Origin: Cellulomonas alba
GTDB taxonomy: Bacteria; Actinomycetota; Actinomycetes; Actinomycetales; Cellulomonadaceae
NCBI RefSeq assembly: GCF_030362835.1
Contig: NZ_JAUCGQ010000001.1
Location: forward strand, 620,001 to 684,000
Direction: 5' to 3'
Length of the DNA stretch: 64,000 nt
Part shown: one piece after another, positions 30,855 to 39,467 of the stretch
How the letters are laid out: each line of letters opens with the position of its first letter
How positions within the stretch are numbered: position 1 is the stretch's first letter
Program-made: the position numbers and the translations under genes
Notes under the pieces: generated by a model
Seen by the model: only the letters and a program-made list of their open reading frames with translations
What the model was told of the DNA's origin: nothing
Database searches by the model: none

Positions 30855-33031
30855 TGCCCGCTCCCGAGCTGGACCGACGCGTCGGGCACGAGCTCCGCCG
30901 CGACGGCGCGGTCGGCCGCCTGCGCGATCGTGGACGTCACCACGCCGAGCAGGCTCGCGAGATCCCAGGCCCGGGGCACGCGGGCGGGGTCGACCGACGG
31001 TGGCACGGCGACCAGCACGGCCTGCGGCGGGTCGGCGTCGGGCTCGTCGAAGTGGAACGCGAGCGCCGCGTCGTGCCCGGAGGCGGTCACGGTCTGCACC
31101 CAGGCATCGACCGCGAGGCCCGCGACCTGGTCGGGCACGGCCGTCCCGCCCGTGCGGAGCACGACGAGGTCGACCAGGCCCGGCGCAGGCGCCGGGTCCA
31201 GGCCCGCCCAGCCCGCGCCCGCGACCCTTGGCCCGTGCGTCGCGCGGACGCGCAGCGTCGCCGTCGGGGCGACCGCGTCGGCCGTGTCGTAGGCGGTGAG
31301 CAGCGCGTCGAGCACGGGGCGCACGCGCGCGTGGTCGTAGAGCCAGTCCCGGACGGCCGCGGGAGTCGCCCCCGCCAGGACCGCCGCGCCCTCGCGCAGG
31401 GCCGCGCCCTCGCGCAGGTCCGTGCGCAGCGCGGCGTCGGACGGCAGGGGCACCGGCAGCAGCAGCGGCACGGGCGCACCGCACAGCGTGCGCAGCGCGG
31501 ACCGCGCGGCGGCGAGCGTCGCGTCCGGACCGGCGGCAGACGCGGCGAACGGCGGAACGGCCAGGCGGTCCGCGAGCCGGCGCCGCGCCGTGGCCGCGAG
31601 CGAGCGCAGCGCCGCGTCGTCCACCGGTCCCTCCGCGAGCGGCGGGGTGGCCTCGGCGAGCCCGAGCGCTGTGGCCCGCAGGAGCACACCGACGAGCGGG
31701 TCGCTCGCCGTGGTGGGCGCCGCGGCCAGGTCGGCGTCGAGCGTCGCGAGCGCCGTCTGCACCTGCGTCACGGCGGTGACGGCCGCCGCCTCGACCGCCG
31801 CCGAGACGGGCACCGCGTCCTGGCCGGCCGGTGCCAGGTCCGCCGGCCCGAGCGCCCGCACGCGGCCGGCGACGGACCGCACCGCGGCGCACGCGGCGAC
31901 GAACGCGTCGAACGGCACCGCGCCCGCGGGCGGTGCGACGGCCGGCCCGAGCGCGACGGGGCCGTCCACCGGGCGACCGATCGACGCGGCCAGCCGTGGC
32001 CGGGCGACCGCTGCCACGCGCGCCGCCAGCTCCCCGCGGTCCGCCGCGACGCGCAGCCAGTCGGACGCGTCGAGCCCCAGCGCGTCCGCCGTCAGGTCGA
32101 CCGCTCCCAGCACCGCGCCCGAGCCGCCGTCGAGCGCGACGGCGGCCAGGTGGACGCGCGCCGGGTCCGGCACGAGGCTCGCGAGCCACGCCACCCAGGC
32201 CGGGTCGACCGCGCCGACGACGCTTGCCACCGGCGCGTGCCACGCGGCGGTCGGGGTCGCCTCGCCGAGCACGAGCACGCGGTGCGTCACGTCGTAGCCG
32301 CGCACCGGCGTCGTGACGACCTCGAGCTCGTCGGGCACCGCGCCGGTCGCCGCGAGGTCGAGCGCCGCGCCCGACCGCACGAGGTTGCCCCCGACGAGCT
32401 GGTGCACGCCCTCCGCGGCGACGAGGTCCGCGATCGCGTCGACCGTGTCGTCGAGCGCGTCGAGCACCGCGACGACCGCGGCATGGTCCGCGCTGCCGAG
32501 CACGGGGAGCGCCACCTCCGGGTCGACGGGCGTGTCGGTCGCGGTGGCGCGGAACGGGATCGTCGCCATGTCCCAGACGGGCGGGTTGGTGGCGCCGCCG
32601 GTGCGGTACCGCTCGCGGAGCGCGAGCCCGTCGACCGTCGCGGTCAGCAGGGCGGACGTCGACGCCGACGCCATGAGCCGGCCGAGCTCCTTGCTGACCG
32701 ACTGCGTCGCCGCGGCGAGCGCAGCCTGGGCGGACAGCACCCCGGCGTCCGCGGTCGCCGCGGCGGCCTGCAGGGTCGCCTGCTGGTTCTGCGCGGCGCC
32801 GAGCGCGTTGTCCGCCTGCACGTTCGCCGCGCCCGCGGCCGTCAGCGTCGCCTTTGCTCGGCTGGCGGGGCTGTTCGGGTCGCCGAGGTCGAGCGCCGCC
32901 GTCGCGCTGTCGTAGTCGCTCTGCGCCTTGGCCACGGCACGGCGTGCTGCCGCCACCGCCTGGGACCACTGGGTCAGCGCCGCGTCGTCGACCGGGTCCG
33001 GCATCGTCACCGGGTCGTTCGTCGTTCTCAT
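30851..33031 (-). CDS. Large protein with N-terminal coiled coil (gene 6 of operon)
   Basis: A 726-residue protein. Residues about 18-125 form an Ala/Gln-rich coiled coil (AVAAARRAVAKAQSDYDSATAALDL..., NALGAAQNQQATLQAAAATADAG). A globular region begins at LGRLMASASTSALLTATVDGLALRERYRTGGATNPPVWDMATIPFRA and continues to the end, with VTHRVLVLGEATP and HPHGPRVAGAGWAGLDPAP-type loops and a closing VAELVPDASVQLGSGQ. LREGAALREGAAVL is a small internal duplication. ATG 33031 lies 28 nt after the upstream stop. No catalytic motif is visible; a structural or scaffold role is possible. Confidence 0.75.
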   Translation of the reverse strand: MRTTNDPVTMPDPVDDAALTQWSQAVAAARRAVAKAQSDYDSATAALDLGDPNSPASRAKATLTAAGAANVQADNALGAAQNQQATLQAAAATADAGVLSAQAALAAATQSVSKELGRLMASASTSALLTATVDGLALRERYRTGGATNPPVWDMATIPFRATATDTPVDPEVALPVLGSADHAAVVAVLDALDDTVDAIADLVAAEGVHQLVGGNLVRSGAALDLAATGAVPDELEVVTTPVRGYDVTHRVLVLGEATPTAAWHAPVASVVGAVDPAWVAWLASLVPDPARVHLAAVALDGGSGAVLGAVDLTADALGLDASDWLRVAADRGELAARVAAVARPRLAASIGRPVDGPVALGPAVAPPAGAVPFDAFVAACAAVRSVAGRVRALGPADLAPAGQDAVPVSAAVEAAAVTAVTQVQTALATLDADLAAAPTTASDPLVGVLLRATALGLAEATPPLAEGPVDDAALRSLAATARRRLADRLAVPPFAASAAGPDATLAAARSALRTLCGAPVPLLLPVPLPSDAALRTDLREGAALREGAAVLAGATPAAVRDWLYDHARVRPVLDALLTAYDTADAVAPTATLRVRATHGPRVAGAGWAGLDPAPAPGLVDLVVLRTGGTAVPDQVAGLAVDAWVQTVTASGHDAALAFHFDEPDADPPQAVLVAVPPSVDPARVPRAWDLASLLGVVTSTIAQAADRAVAAELVPDASVQLGSGQ

Positions 33032-33059
33032 GGCCGTGGGTCCACCCTCTCGGTCCCCG

Positions 33060-35711
33060 TCATGTCGTCACCGGGATCTGGTAGCTCGTCGTGTGCGACG
33101 TCGAGCTCGGCGGGTTCGCGAGCAGGGTCGCGAGCGTGCTCTGCGCGGTGGTCAGCGCGGCGGCGGCGGCCGTCTGCGCGTCGACCTTCACCTGGAACGG
33201 CGCCCACGCCGTCTGCGCCGCGGTGAGCGCCGCCTGCGCGGTCGCCGCCGCAGCCCGCGCGTCCGCCACCGGACCCGCCTGCGCGTCGACCGCGGCGTGC
33301 GCCTGCTCGGCACGCAGCTGCGCGGCCGTCACGGCGTTCGCGGCGGTGCGGCGCGCCGCCTCGAGCTGCTCCAGCTCGGTGCCCGCCGAGAAGCGCGTGA
33401 GCTTGCGGAATGCCGCGAGGTAGCGCTGCAGGCCGCCCGCGACGAGACCCTGCTCGAACTGCTGCCCGAGCACCGCCGCGAGCGGCAGCCCCTGCCGCAC
33501 GTCCGCGAGCACCGCGCGGGCGCGCCGGACGCGTCGCGAGGAGAGGTCGATCGCCATCGGCAGGCGGGACTCGGTCGCGTCGTCGAGCGGCGCCAGCGCC
33601 GCGAGCCCCGCCCGCGCCGCCGCGACCCCGGCGACGTCCTGCGCCGCGGTGGCGGCCGCGAGCCGCGCCGCCCACGCGGTGCGCCGCTGGCCGAGGTAGC
33701 CCGAGCGCAGCACCGCGGCGGTCGCCGCGTGGCCGAGCGACGGCGCCAGGACGTGCCCGAACGTGCGCGGCACGGTGCGCGGCGCCACCTGCGCGAGGTA
33801 CCCGTACGCACCGATCACCGGCCGCCCCGCGGCTCCGGTCGCTCGCCGGCGGGACGCCGCGCCCGTGACCCACGCGTCGAGCCGGTGCGAGAGCACGTCG
33901 AGCTGCTGACCGAGCGCGACCGCGAGCGCGGCCCGGTCGGCGTCGGACGTGGCCGCCGCGGCGAGCGTCGACAGGCCGGCGGGCACGCCCGCGCCCGTCC
34001 CCGACGCGGCGGCGACCGCGAGCGCCCCGAGCACCGACTCGCGCGCCGCCGCGAGCAGGTCGGCCGACCGGTCGCCCTGCGCGAGCCGCGACAGGTACTG
34101 CGCGGGCGACTGCGGACCGGTTGCCGGGCCGACGACCGCGTCGACGCCGGACCACGACCCGCCGGCGGACGACCAGCCCACCGACGTCGCGACCTCGACG
34201 AGCACGTCGACGATCGCCGAGTCGTCGTCGCGCGTCGCGCGCCGCGGCCCGGGCGGCGGCGGGGGCGGCGTCGCGGGGTCGACGTCGAGCGGCAGCGTGT
34301 GGCGGGCCGCGAGGTCGTGCACCGCGGCCGTCAACCGCTGCTCGGCCGCGTCGGCGGACGGCGTCCACGCCGAGGCGTCGAGCGCCGGCAGGATGCCGAA
34401 CGGCTGCGCGCCGACGCGCAACGCGGGTGCGACGCCCGCGGGCGTGAGGTCGGCGAGGTCCGCCGTGCCGTAGCGGCGCGACAGCGTCCCGGAGGCCGCG
34501 GCGCGCACGAGCGCGCCCACCGCGGCGGTCACGGCACCGCGCGGCGCCGCGGCCCCCGGCAGCGGCGCGACCTGCGCGTCCGTGAGGCCGAGGAGCGCGC
34601 CGAGCGACCGGCCGCCCGCGCCCGCGTCGAGCGTCGTCGCCGGCGGTGCCCCGACCAGCGCGCCCAGCACCTCGCGGTCGTGCTCGGCCGACCGCGCACT
34701 GCGGGCGGCGTCGGCGTTGTTCGTCGGCGTCCCGTCGGGGAGCACCTCGAGACCCGCGCCGTAGACGTGCGCCTGCAGCAGCGCGGCGAGGTCGTCCGGC
34801 GTCGACCCGGAACGGACGCCGACCACCACGAGCTCGTCGATCGCGGGGGCGCCGGTGCGGAGCGGGATGCGCAGCGCGAGCCCGTTCGCCACCGCGGCGT
34901 CGAGGTCCGTGGTCCACGGGCGGTCGGCGGGCGTCGCGAGGAGCGGCACGGGCACGTCGTGCGGCACGTCGCGCCCCCACGAGACGAACGCCGGCGTCCC
35001 TGTCGCCGAGACGTCGACCGGCTCTCCGTGGGCCAGCAGCACGACCGCGAACCGGTCGGGGAGCAGCCGCGCCACGACCTGCACGTCGAGCTCGTCACGC
35101 TCGAGCGGCGCGTGGCCCGCAGGGTCGGTCGCCCGCGCGACCCACGCGGCGCGCTGCGGCGTGAGGCGTCGCGCGAGGTCCGACCACGCCTGCTCGGCCT
35201 GCCCCGGTCCGGGCTGCGACCGCGTCGCCCAGTAGGCGGTGCCCAGCGTGCGCTCGACGGCCGACAGGCGCGGGTCGTGCCGGTCGACGTGCAGCTCGCC
35301 GGGCAGGATGCGCACCGCGAGCGTGCTGCCGGACCAGGCGGTGTGGACCCGGACCGGGAGCAGCACGACGGGCCGGTCCGTCGGGCCCGCCGCGAGCAGC
35401 CGCGACGTCGCGGTGTCGCGCGCGCCCTGGTGGTCGGCGAGCTGGCCGGCGACGTCGGCGAGCTGCTGGTCCAGCGACGCGAGCTGCTGGTTCAAGGCCG
35501 AGTAGGGCGCGACGCGGGACCGGAGGTCGTTCGCAATGGCGGAGAGCTGGTTCTGCCAGGCCTGGAGCTGCGCGGTGCGCGCCGCCGAGGCGTTGTACGC
35601 CGTGAGCGCGGCGGCCTGCGCCTTGAGCGCCGCGGCGACCGCGGCCTTCCACTGGCGGTACTGCCAGAGCCAGTCGTCCGCCGTGTCGCCGTTGGGGTCC
35701 CACTGCTTCAC
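33060..35711 (-). CDS. Giant LPVR-type protein (gene 5 of operon)
   Basis: An 883-residue protein. The N-terminal 110 residues are coiled coil. Then RPVVLLPVRVHTAW, LAVRILPGELHVDRHDPRLSAVERTLGTAYWATR and AWSDLARRLTPQRAAWVARATDP follow. This is the pattern LPVR...VRIYP-x-HVD-HEP...W found in very long bacterial proteins of unknown function. The middle has TLSRRYGTADLADLTPAGVAPALRVGAQPFGILPAL and a Pro run. The C-terminus is again coiled coil (LEAARRTAANAVTAAQLRAEQAHAAVDAQ). GTG 35711 overlaps the upstream stop. The flanking coiled coils suggest assembly with the neighbouring gene products. Confidence 0.78.
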   Translation of the reverse strand: MKQWDPNGDTADDWLWQYRQWKAAVAAALKAQAAALTAYNASAARTAQLQAWQNQLSAIANDLRSRVAPYSALNQQLASLDQQLADVAGQLADHQGARDTATSRLLAAGPTDRPVVLLPVRVHTAWSGSTLAVRILPGELHVDRHDPRLSAVERTLGTAYWATRSQPGPGQAEQAWSDLARRLTPQRAAWVARATDPAGHAPLERDELDVQVVARLLPDRFAVVLLAHGEPVDVSATGTPAFVSWGRDVPHDVPVPLLATPADRPWTTDLDAAVANGLALRIPLRTGAPAIDELVVVGVRSGSTPDDLAALLQAHVYGAGLEVLPDGTPTNNADAARSARSAEHDREVLGALVGAPPATTLDAGAGGRSLGALLGLTDAQVAPLPGAAAPRGAVTAAVGALVRAAASGTLSRRYGTADLADLTPAGVAPALRVGAQPFGILPALDASAWTPSADAAEQRLTAAVHDLAARHTLPLDVDPATPPPPPPGPRRATRDDDSAIVDVLVEVATSVGWSSAGGSWSGVDAVVGPATGPQSPAQYLSRLAQGDRSADLLAAARESVLGALAVAAASGTGAGVPAGLSTLAAAATSDADRAALAVALGQQLDVLSHRLDAWVTGAASRRRATGAAGRPVIGAYGYLAQVAPRTVPRTFGHVLAPSLGHAATAAVLRSGYLGQRRTAWAARLAAATAAQDVAGVAAARAGLAALAPLDDATESRLPMAIDLSSRRVRRARAVLADVRQGLPLAAVLGQQFEQGLVAGGLQRYLAAFRKLTRFSAGTELEQLEAARRTAANAVTAAQLRAEQAHAAVDAQAGPVADARAAAATAQAALTAAQTAWAPFQVKVDAQTAAAAALTTAQSTLATLLANPPSSTSHTTSYQIPVTT

Positions 35712-36823
35712 GGCGCCTCCCCGTTGACGGTCTCGACGTCGTCACGCGCGGCGTCGAGCGCGGCGCGCTTCGCGTTGGTGTCGGCGACCGCGGCCGCGAC
35801 GCTCGTGCCGAGGCGCGCGATCGCCGCGTCGAGCTGCGCCACCAGGCCGGCGATGTCGTCGTGCCGTGGCGCGGTGGCGCGCTGCGCGGCGGCCGACGCC
35901 ACGACCTGGTCGACGAGCACGCCCACGGTGGCCGGGTCGGGCAGGGTCGCGTCGCTCCAGCCCTTGAGCGCGGTCGCGACGGACGGCAGCCCCGCGACCG
36001 ACTGGTCGTGCGCCGCCAGCAGCGTCACGCGCGAGCCCACCGCGGCGAACCGGCTCTGCCTCGCCTGGGCGCGCACCCCCCGCAGGCGCGAGACCTCCGC
36101 CTGCTCCGCGTCGGCCGCGGCGACGATGCCGGGCCGGTCGAGCGGCTCGGCGACGAGCAGCGCCGCCCGCGCGTCGAGCGCCGCGACCTGGCCCTGCACC
36201 TCGGCGACCGCGGTCGCCGCCGCCTGCACCGCACCCTGCGCGGCGCGGAGGGCGGCGTTGGCCACGGCGACGTCCTGCGTGCGCGCAGCGACCACCGCCT
36301 GCGCCGACGACACGGCGGCGTTCGCCGACCCGAGCGACGCCTGAGCCTGCGCCGTCACCGACTGGGCCGCGGACAGGGCGGACTGCGCGCCGGCGAGCGC
36401 CGCCTTCAGCTGGTTGTACGTGACGAGCCAGGTCGCGTGCTCGGGGTTGGGCCGCGGCCGCGGGATCGGGTCGCCGTCCCCCGCCCGGAGCCCCGCGCGC
36501 GCGGTCGTGCGCTCGCCGGCCGCGAACGAGTCGCCGCCGATCGTCAGCGGCGGCTCCTGCGCGAGCCACGAGCTCACGGCGGACTGCGCCTGGTCGACCG
36601 CCTGCTGGCGCTGCTGCTGCGTGGCGAGCGCCGCGTTGACGGCCGCCTGCGCGTTCGCCTGCGCCGACTGGCTGCTCTGCAGCGACGCCGTCGCGGCAGC
36701 GAGGGCCTGCGTGGCACCCGTGATCGTGGCCTGCGCGTTGCTCACGTTCTGCTGAGCCGCGGCCTGCTGCTGCTGGCGCACGGACAACGTGGCCTGCAGC
36801 GCTGCTCTCAGGTGGTCGTACAC
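35708..36823 (-). CDS. Coiled-coil protein (gene 4 of operon)
   Basis: A 371-residue protein, almost entirely Ala/Gln/Val-rich heptads: LSVRQQQQAAAQQNVSNAQATITGATQALAAATASL, a break at PLTIGGDSFAAGERTTARAGLRAGDGDPIPRPRPNP, then a second long coil (about 135-240). The break looks like a hairpin loop, so the two coils may fold back on each other. No membrane segment or signal peptide. GTG 36823 has AAGGAG six bases upstream. It closely resembles the coiled coils attached to its two downstream neighbours and may act as their oligomerisation partner. Confidence 0.75.
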   Translation of the reverse strand: MYDHLRAALQATLSVRQQQQAAAQQNVSNAQATITGATQALAAATASLQSSQSAQANAQAAVNAALATQQQRQQAVDQAQSAVSSWLAQEPPLTIGGDSFAAGERTTARAGLRAGDGDPIPRPRPNPEHATWLVTYNQLKAALAGAQSALSAAQSVTAQAQASLGSANAAVSSAQAVVAARTQDVAVANAALRAAQGAVQAAATAVAEVQGQVAALDARAALLVAEPLDRPGIVAAADAEQAEVSRLRGVRAQARQSRFAAVGSRVTLLAAHDQSVAGLPSVATALKGWSDATLPDPATVGVLVDQVVASAAAQRATAPRHDDIAGLVAQLDAAIARLGTSVAAAVADTNAKRAALDAARDDVETVNGEAP

Positions 36824-36869
36824 GGTGCTCCTTCCGGGGCGGGCGCGGATCGGCGGACGGGGCCCCCGG

Positions 36870-39467
36870 TCACCCCGTGAGCCAGAGCGAGACGGGGATG
36901 CGTACCCGCACGGGCGCGCGGGTCAGGGCGGCCGCGACCGACGCGCTGTCGGCGCCCCACACGACGCGCGGCGGCGCGCCGAGCGGCGTGGTCGGCCCGG
37001 ACGGACGGCCGACGCCCAAGAGCGGCCCCGCCACGCGGACGACCGGGCTGCCCGCCAGCTGCGGGTGCCCCCAGTCGAGGTCCTGCCACGTCCGGAGGGT
37101 CGCGGTGCCGCCGCCGTCGGGCGCGTCGTCGACGCCGAAGCGTGTGTGCAGCACGGACTCCTGGAGGACGACCGACCACACCTGCCCCGCCGTCGCGGGG
37201 TGCAGCACCTGGCCGGCGGTCATCGGGAAGCCGACGAGCGTCGTGTCCTTGCCGACGTACGTCTCGATCGTCGGCCGCACCACCTGCTCGGTGCCGCCGG
37301 CGACCTGCCCCGACAGGTACACGGTCGCGGTGGGGAACCGCCGCAGCAGCGCGCCCCGCAGGACGAGCACGAGGTCGCCGCCGCCCGCCGCGGTGTGGCT
37401 GCCGAGGTCGCTCGCGGCGTCCCAGCCGGCGACGGGCGGGATCGCGTCCGGCGCGGTCGCCGTGGTCGCGGGCCAGAACGTGCGGAACATCGTCGCGGTC
37501 GCGTCGAGCGGGTAGCGCCGCCACTGGAGCTCGCGCGCGAGCGCGTGGTTGAGGCCGACGAGGAACGCCTCGACGAACGCGGGGTTCGTCTGGACCAGGA
37601 GCACCGAGTCGTCCGGCAGGTCGTCGAGTCCCGGCAGGATCCACTCGGGGGCGGTGCCCTGGAGCGCGTCGAGCCCGGCGTCGGGGAACGTGGGCGCGAA
37701 CCGCTGGGTCGGCGGCGCCGGGAGGCCGGCCGCGGTCGGCGCGGCTGCCGCGTGTCCTGCCTCCCCGAGCCCGGCCGCGACCAGGCCTGCCTCCCCCAGC
37801 CCTGCCGCGACCAGTCCTGCCTCCCCCAGCCCGGCCGCGACCAGTCCTGCCGACGCCACCGCAGGCGCGGCGGTCCCGGCCGCCTCGACGGCCGCCCGGT
37901 CGGCGGTCACCACCCGCGACGCCGCCGCGGGCAGCGTCCCGAGCCCCAGCCGCGCGAGCGGGCCGCCCGAGCGGAGCAGGCGCGCGATCGTCGGACCGCC
38001 CCCGGCCGCCGCCGCGGACGGGCTCACCGCGACGGCCGGCACCCCGACGGCCGGCACCCCGACCGACGTCTCGACCGGCCGGCCGAACGCCGCCGCTCGC
38101 CCCGCCGTGATCCGGGCGAACGCCGCGGAGAGCGACGCCGCCGACGCACCGAGCGCCGCGACCGACGTGGCGGGCGTCGCCGCGAGCGTGGCCCCGCCCC
38201 CGCCCCCGCCGGCCGCGCCGCCGACACCGTGCCGCGCCGCCAGCGCGTCGGCGACGGTCTGCGCCACCTGGTCCGCGGGTGCCTGCACGCCCGCGTCCGC
38301 GAGCTGTTGCCAGGCCCGGTCGCACAGGTCCTCCTGCTCGACCGCGACCGCCCACGCCGCGAGACCTGCGGCGAGGCGCCGCCGGGCATCGGTGTTGAGC
38401 TGGTCGAACCAGCCGGCGCCGGTCGCGTCGACGCGCGTCGCGCCGCCCGCGTAGTCCTGCCCGTACAGCGGCGGCCGCAGCTCGAGGCCCGTGCCGGACG
38501 CGCTCACCGCGTGCGCGAGCGACGCGGCGAACGTCGCGTCGACCGGCGCCTCGTGCGAGCCGCCGACGGGACGCAACGCGCCCTGCATCACGACGGTCCG
38601 GCCCGCGGGGGCGGTGGCACCCCAGCCGGCGCCGTCGAGCCGCAGCGGCACGCCGCTCGCCGCGGCGGGGGCACCCCGCGGCCGCAGCCGGCGCGCGAGC
38701 GTCTCGAACGTGCCGGGATCGCCCGTGCCGAACGACCACACGTGGTACGCGGGCAGCGTCACGGGACCCGTGGCCGGCCACGCGGCGTCGAGCGGCCCGG
38801 CACCCGGGTGCAGCGGCAGGCCGACGGCGGCCAGGCTCGCGGCGAAGGTCGGGACGAGCGCGGCGACGTACTGCTGGTCGGCCACGAGCCGCGTCGGGCA
38901 GACGAGCCGCGCGAACGCCTGGTCAGGGTCGGACAGCGCGTCGCCGGTCGGACCGGCCGGCGTGCCGACGAGCTGCACGTGCGCCCACGCCCACGTCTCC
39001 CCCGACGGCGGCAGGTCGGCGGCGTCGCACGTGAGGGTGCGCAGACCGTCGGAGCCCGACGACACCTCGGCGTCGGCGGCCGTGACGACGACGAGCGCGA
39101 GCCACGGCTGCACGCGCTGCTGCGCGGCCGCGGGCGCCGTCTGCTCGGGGTCGGGCAGGCTGGCGGTCGTCGGGCCGAGCGGGCTGAACCGCCACGGCAG
39201 GTCGGCGTCCCTCAGCTCGAGGTACGCGAGCTCGGACGGGGGGAACCCGGAGGCGCCGTCGGCGGGCTCGGACCGCACGACCTGCGCGGCCTCGACACCG
39301 CTCACGTCGCCCGGGCCGAGCAGGTCGACAGGGACGTCCGCCGCGTGGGCAGTGCCGAGCGCGAGGCGGGCCGGGAGCTGGGCGCGCGACCCCGACGCCG
39401 GCGCACCCGCGAGCGCGCTGCCGAGGCCCCGCCGGTGCCACGACCAGAACGTGCGTGCGTTGCTCAC
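36870..39467 (-). CDS. Large protein with decapeptide repeat linker (gene 3 of operon)
   Basis: An 865-residue protein. It opens ARTFWSWHRRGLGSALAG, then FPPSELAYLELRDADLPWRFSPLG and RVQPWLALVVVTAADAEV. This is the ExPDLPWRFSP...RLRPWLALVVV pattern of an uncharacterised family that co-occurs with LPVR-type proteins. The middle (about 440-570) is low complexity with three copies of AGLVAAGLGE. The C-terminal 290 residues (RFAPTFPDAGLDALQGTAPEWILPGLDDLPDDSVLLVQTNPAFVEAFLVGLNHALARELQWRRYPLDATATMFRTFW and onward) form a second conserved-looking domain. GTG 39467 overlaps the DUF6603 stop. Function unknown. Confidence 0.78.
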   Translation of the reverse strand: MSNARTFWSWHRRGLGSALAGAPASGSRAQLPARLALGTAHAADVPVDLLGPGDVSGVEAAQVVRSEPADGASGFPPSELAYLELRDADLPWRFSPLGPTTASLPDPEQTAPAAAQQRVQPWLALVVVTAADAEVSSGSDGLRTLTCDAADLPPSGETWAWAHVQLVGTPAGPTGDALSDPDQAFARLVCPTRLVADQQYVAALVPTFAASLAAVGLPLHPGAGPLDAAWPATGPVTLPAYHVWSFGTGDPGTFETLARRLRPRGAPAAASGVPLRLDGAGWGATAPAGRTVVMQGALRPVGGSHEAPVDATFAASLAHAVSASGTGLELRPPLYGQDYAGGATRVDATGAGWFDQLNTDARRRLAAGLAAWAVAVEQEDLCDRAWQQLADAGVQAPADQVAQTVADALAARHGVGGAAGGGGGGATLAATPATSVAALGASAASLSAAFARITAGRAAAFGRPVETSVGVPAVGVPAVAVSPSAAAAGGGPTIARLLRSGGPLARLGLGTLPAAASRVVTADRAAVEAAGTAAPAVASAGLVAAGLGEAGLVAAGLGEAGLVAAGLGEAGHAAAAPTAAGLPAPPTQRFAPTFPDAGLDALQGTAPEWILPGLDDLPDDSVLLVQTNPAFVEAFLVGLNHALARELQWRRYPLDATATMFRTFWPATTATAPDAIPPVAGWDAASDLGSHTAAGGGDLVLVLRGALLRRFPTATVYLSGQVAGGTEQVVRPTIETYVGKDTTLVGFPMTAGQVLHPATAGQVWSVVLQESVLHTRFGVDDAPDGGGTATLRTWQDLDWGHPQLAGSPVVRVAGPLLGVGRPSGPTTPLGAPPRVVWGADSASVAAALTRAPVRVRIPVSLWLTG
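37757..37850. repeat. Three 30-bp tandem repeats inside the gene at 36870-39467
   Basis: Three near-identical 30-bp units (core CCGGCCGCGACCAG plus CCTGCCTCCCCCAG) encode AGLVAAGLGE x3 in the linker between the two large domains. The unit length is a multiple of three, so copy number can change without frameshift. Confidence 0.65.
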
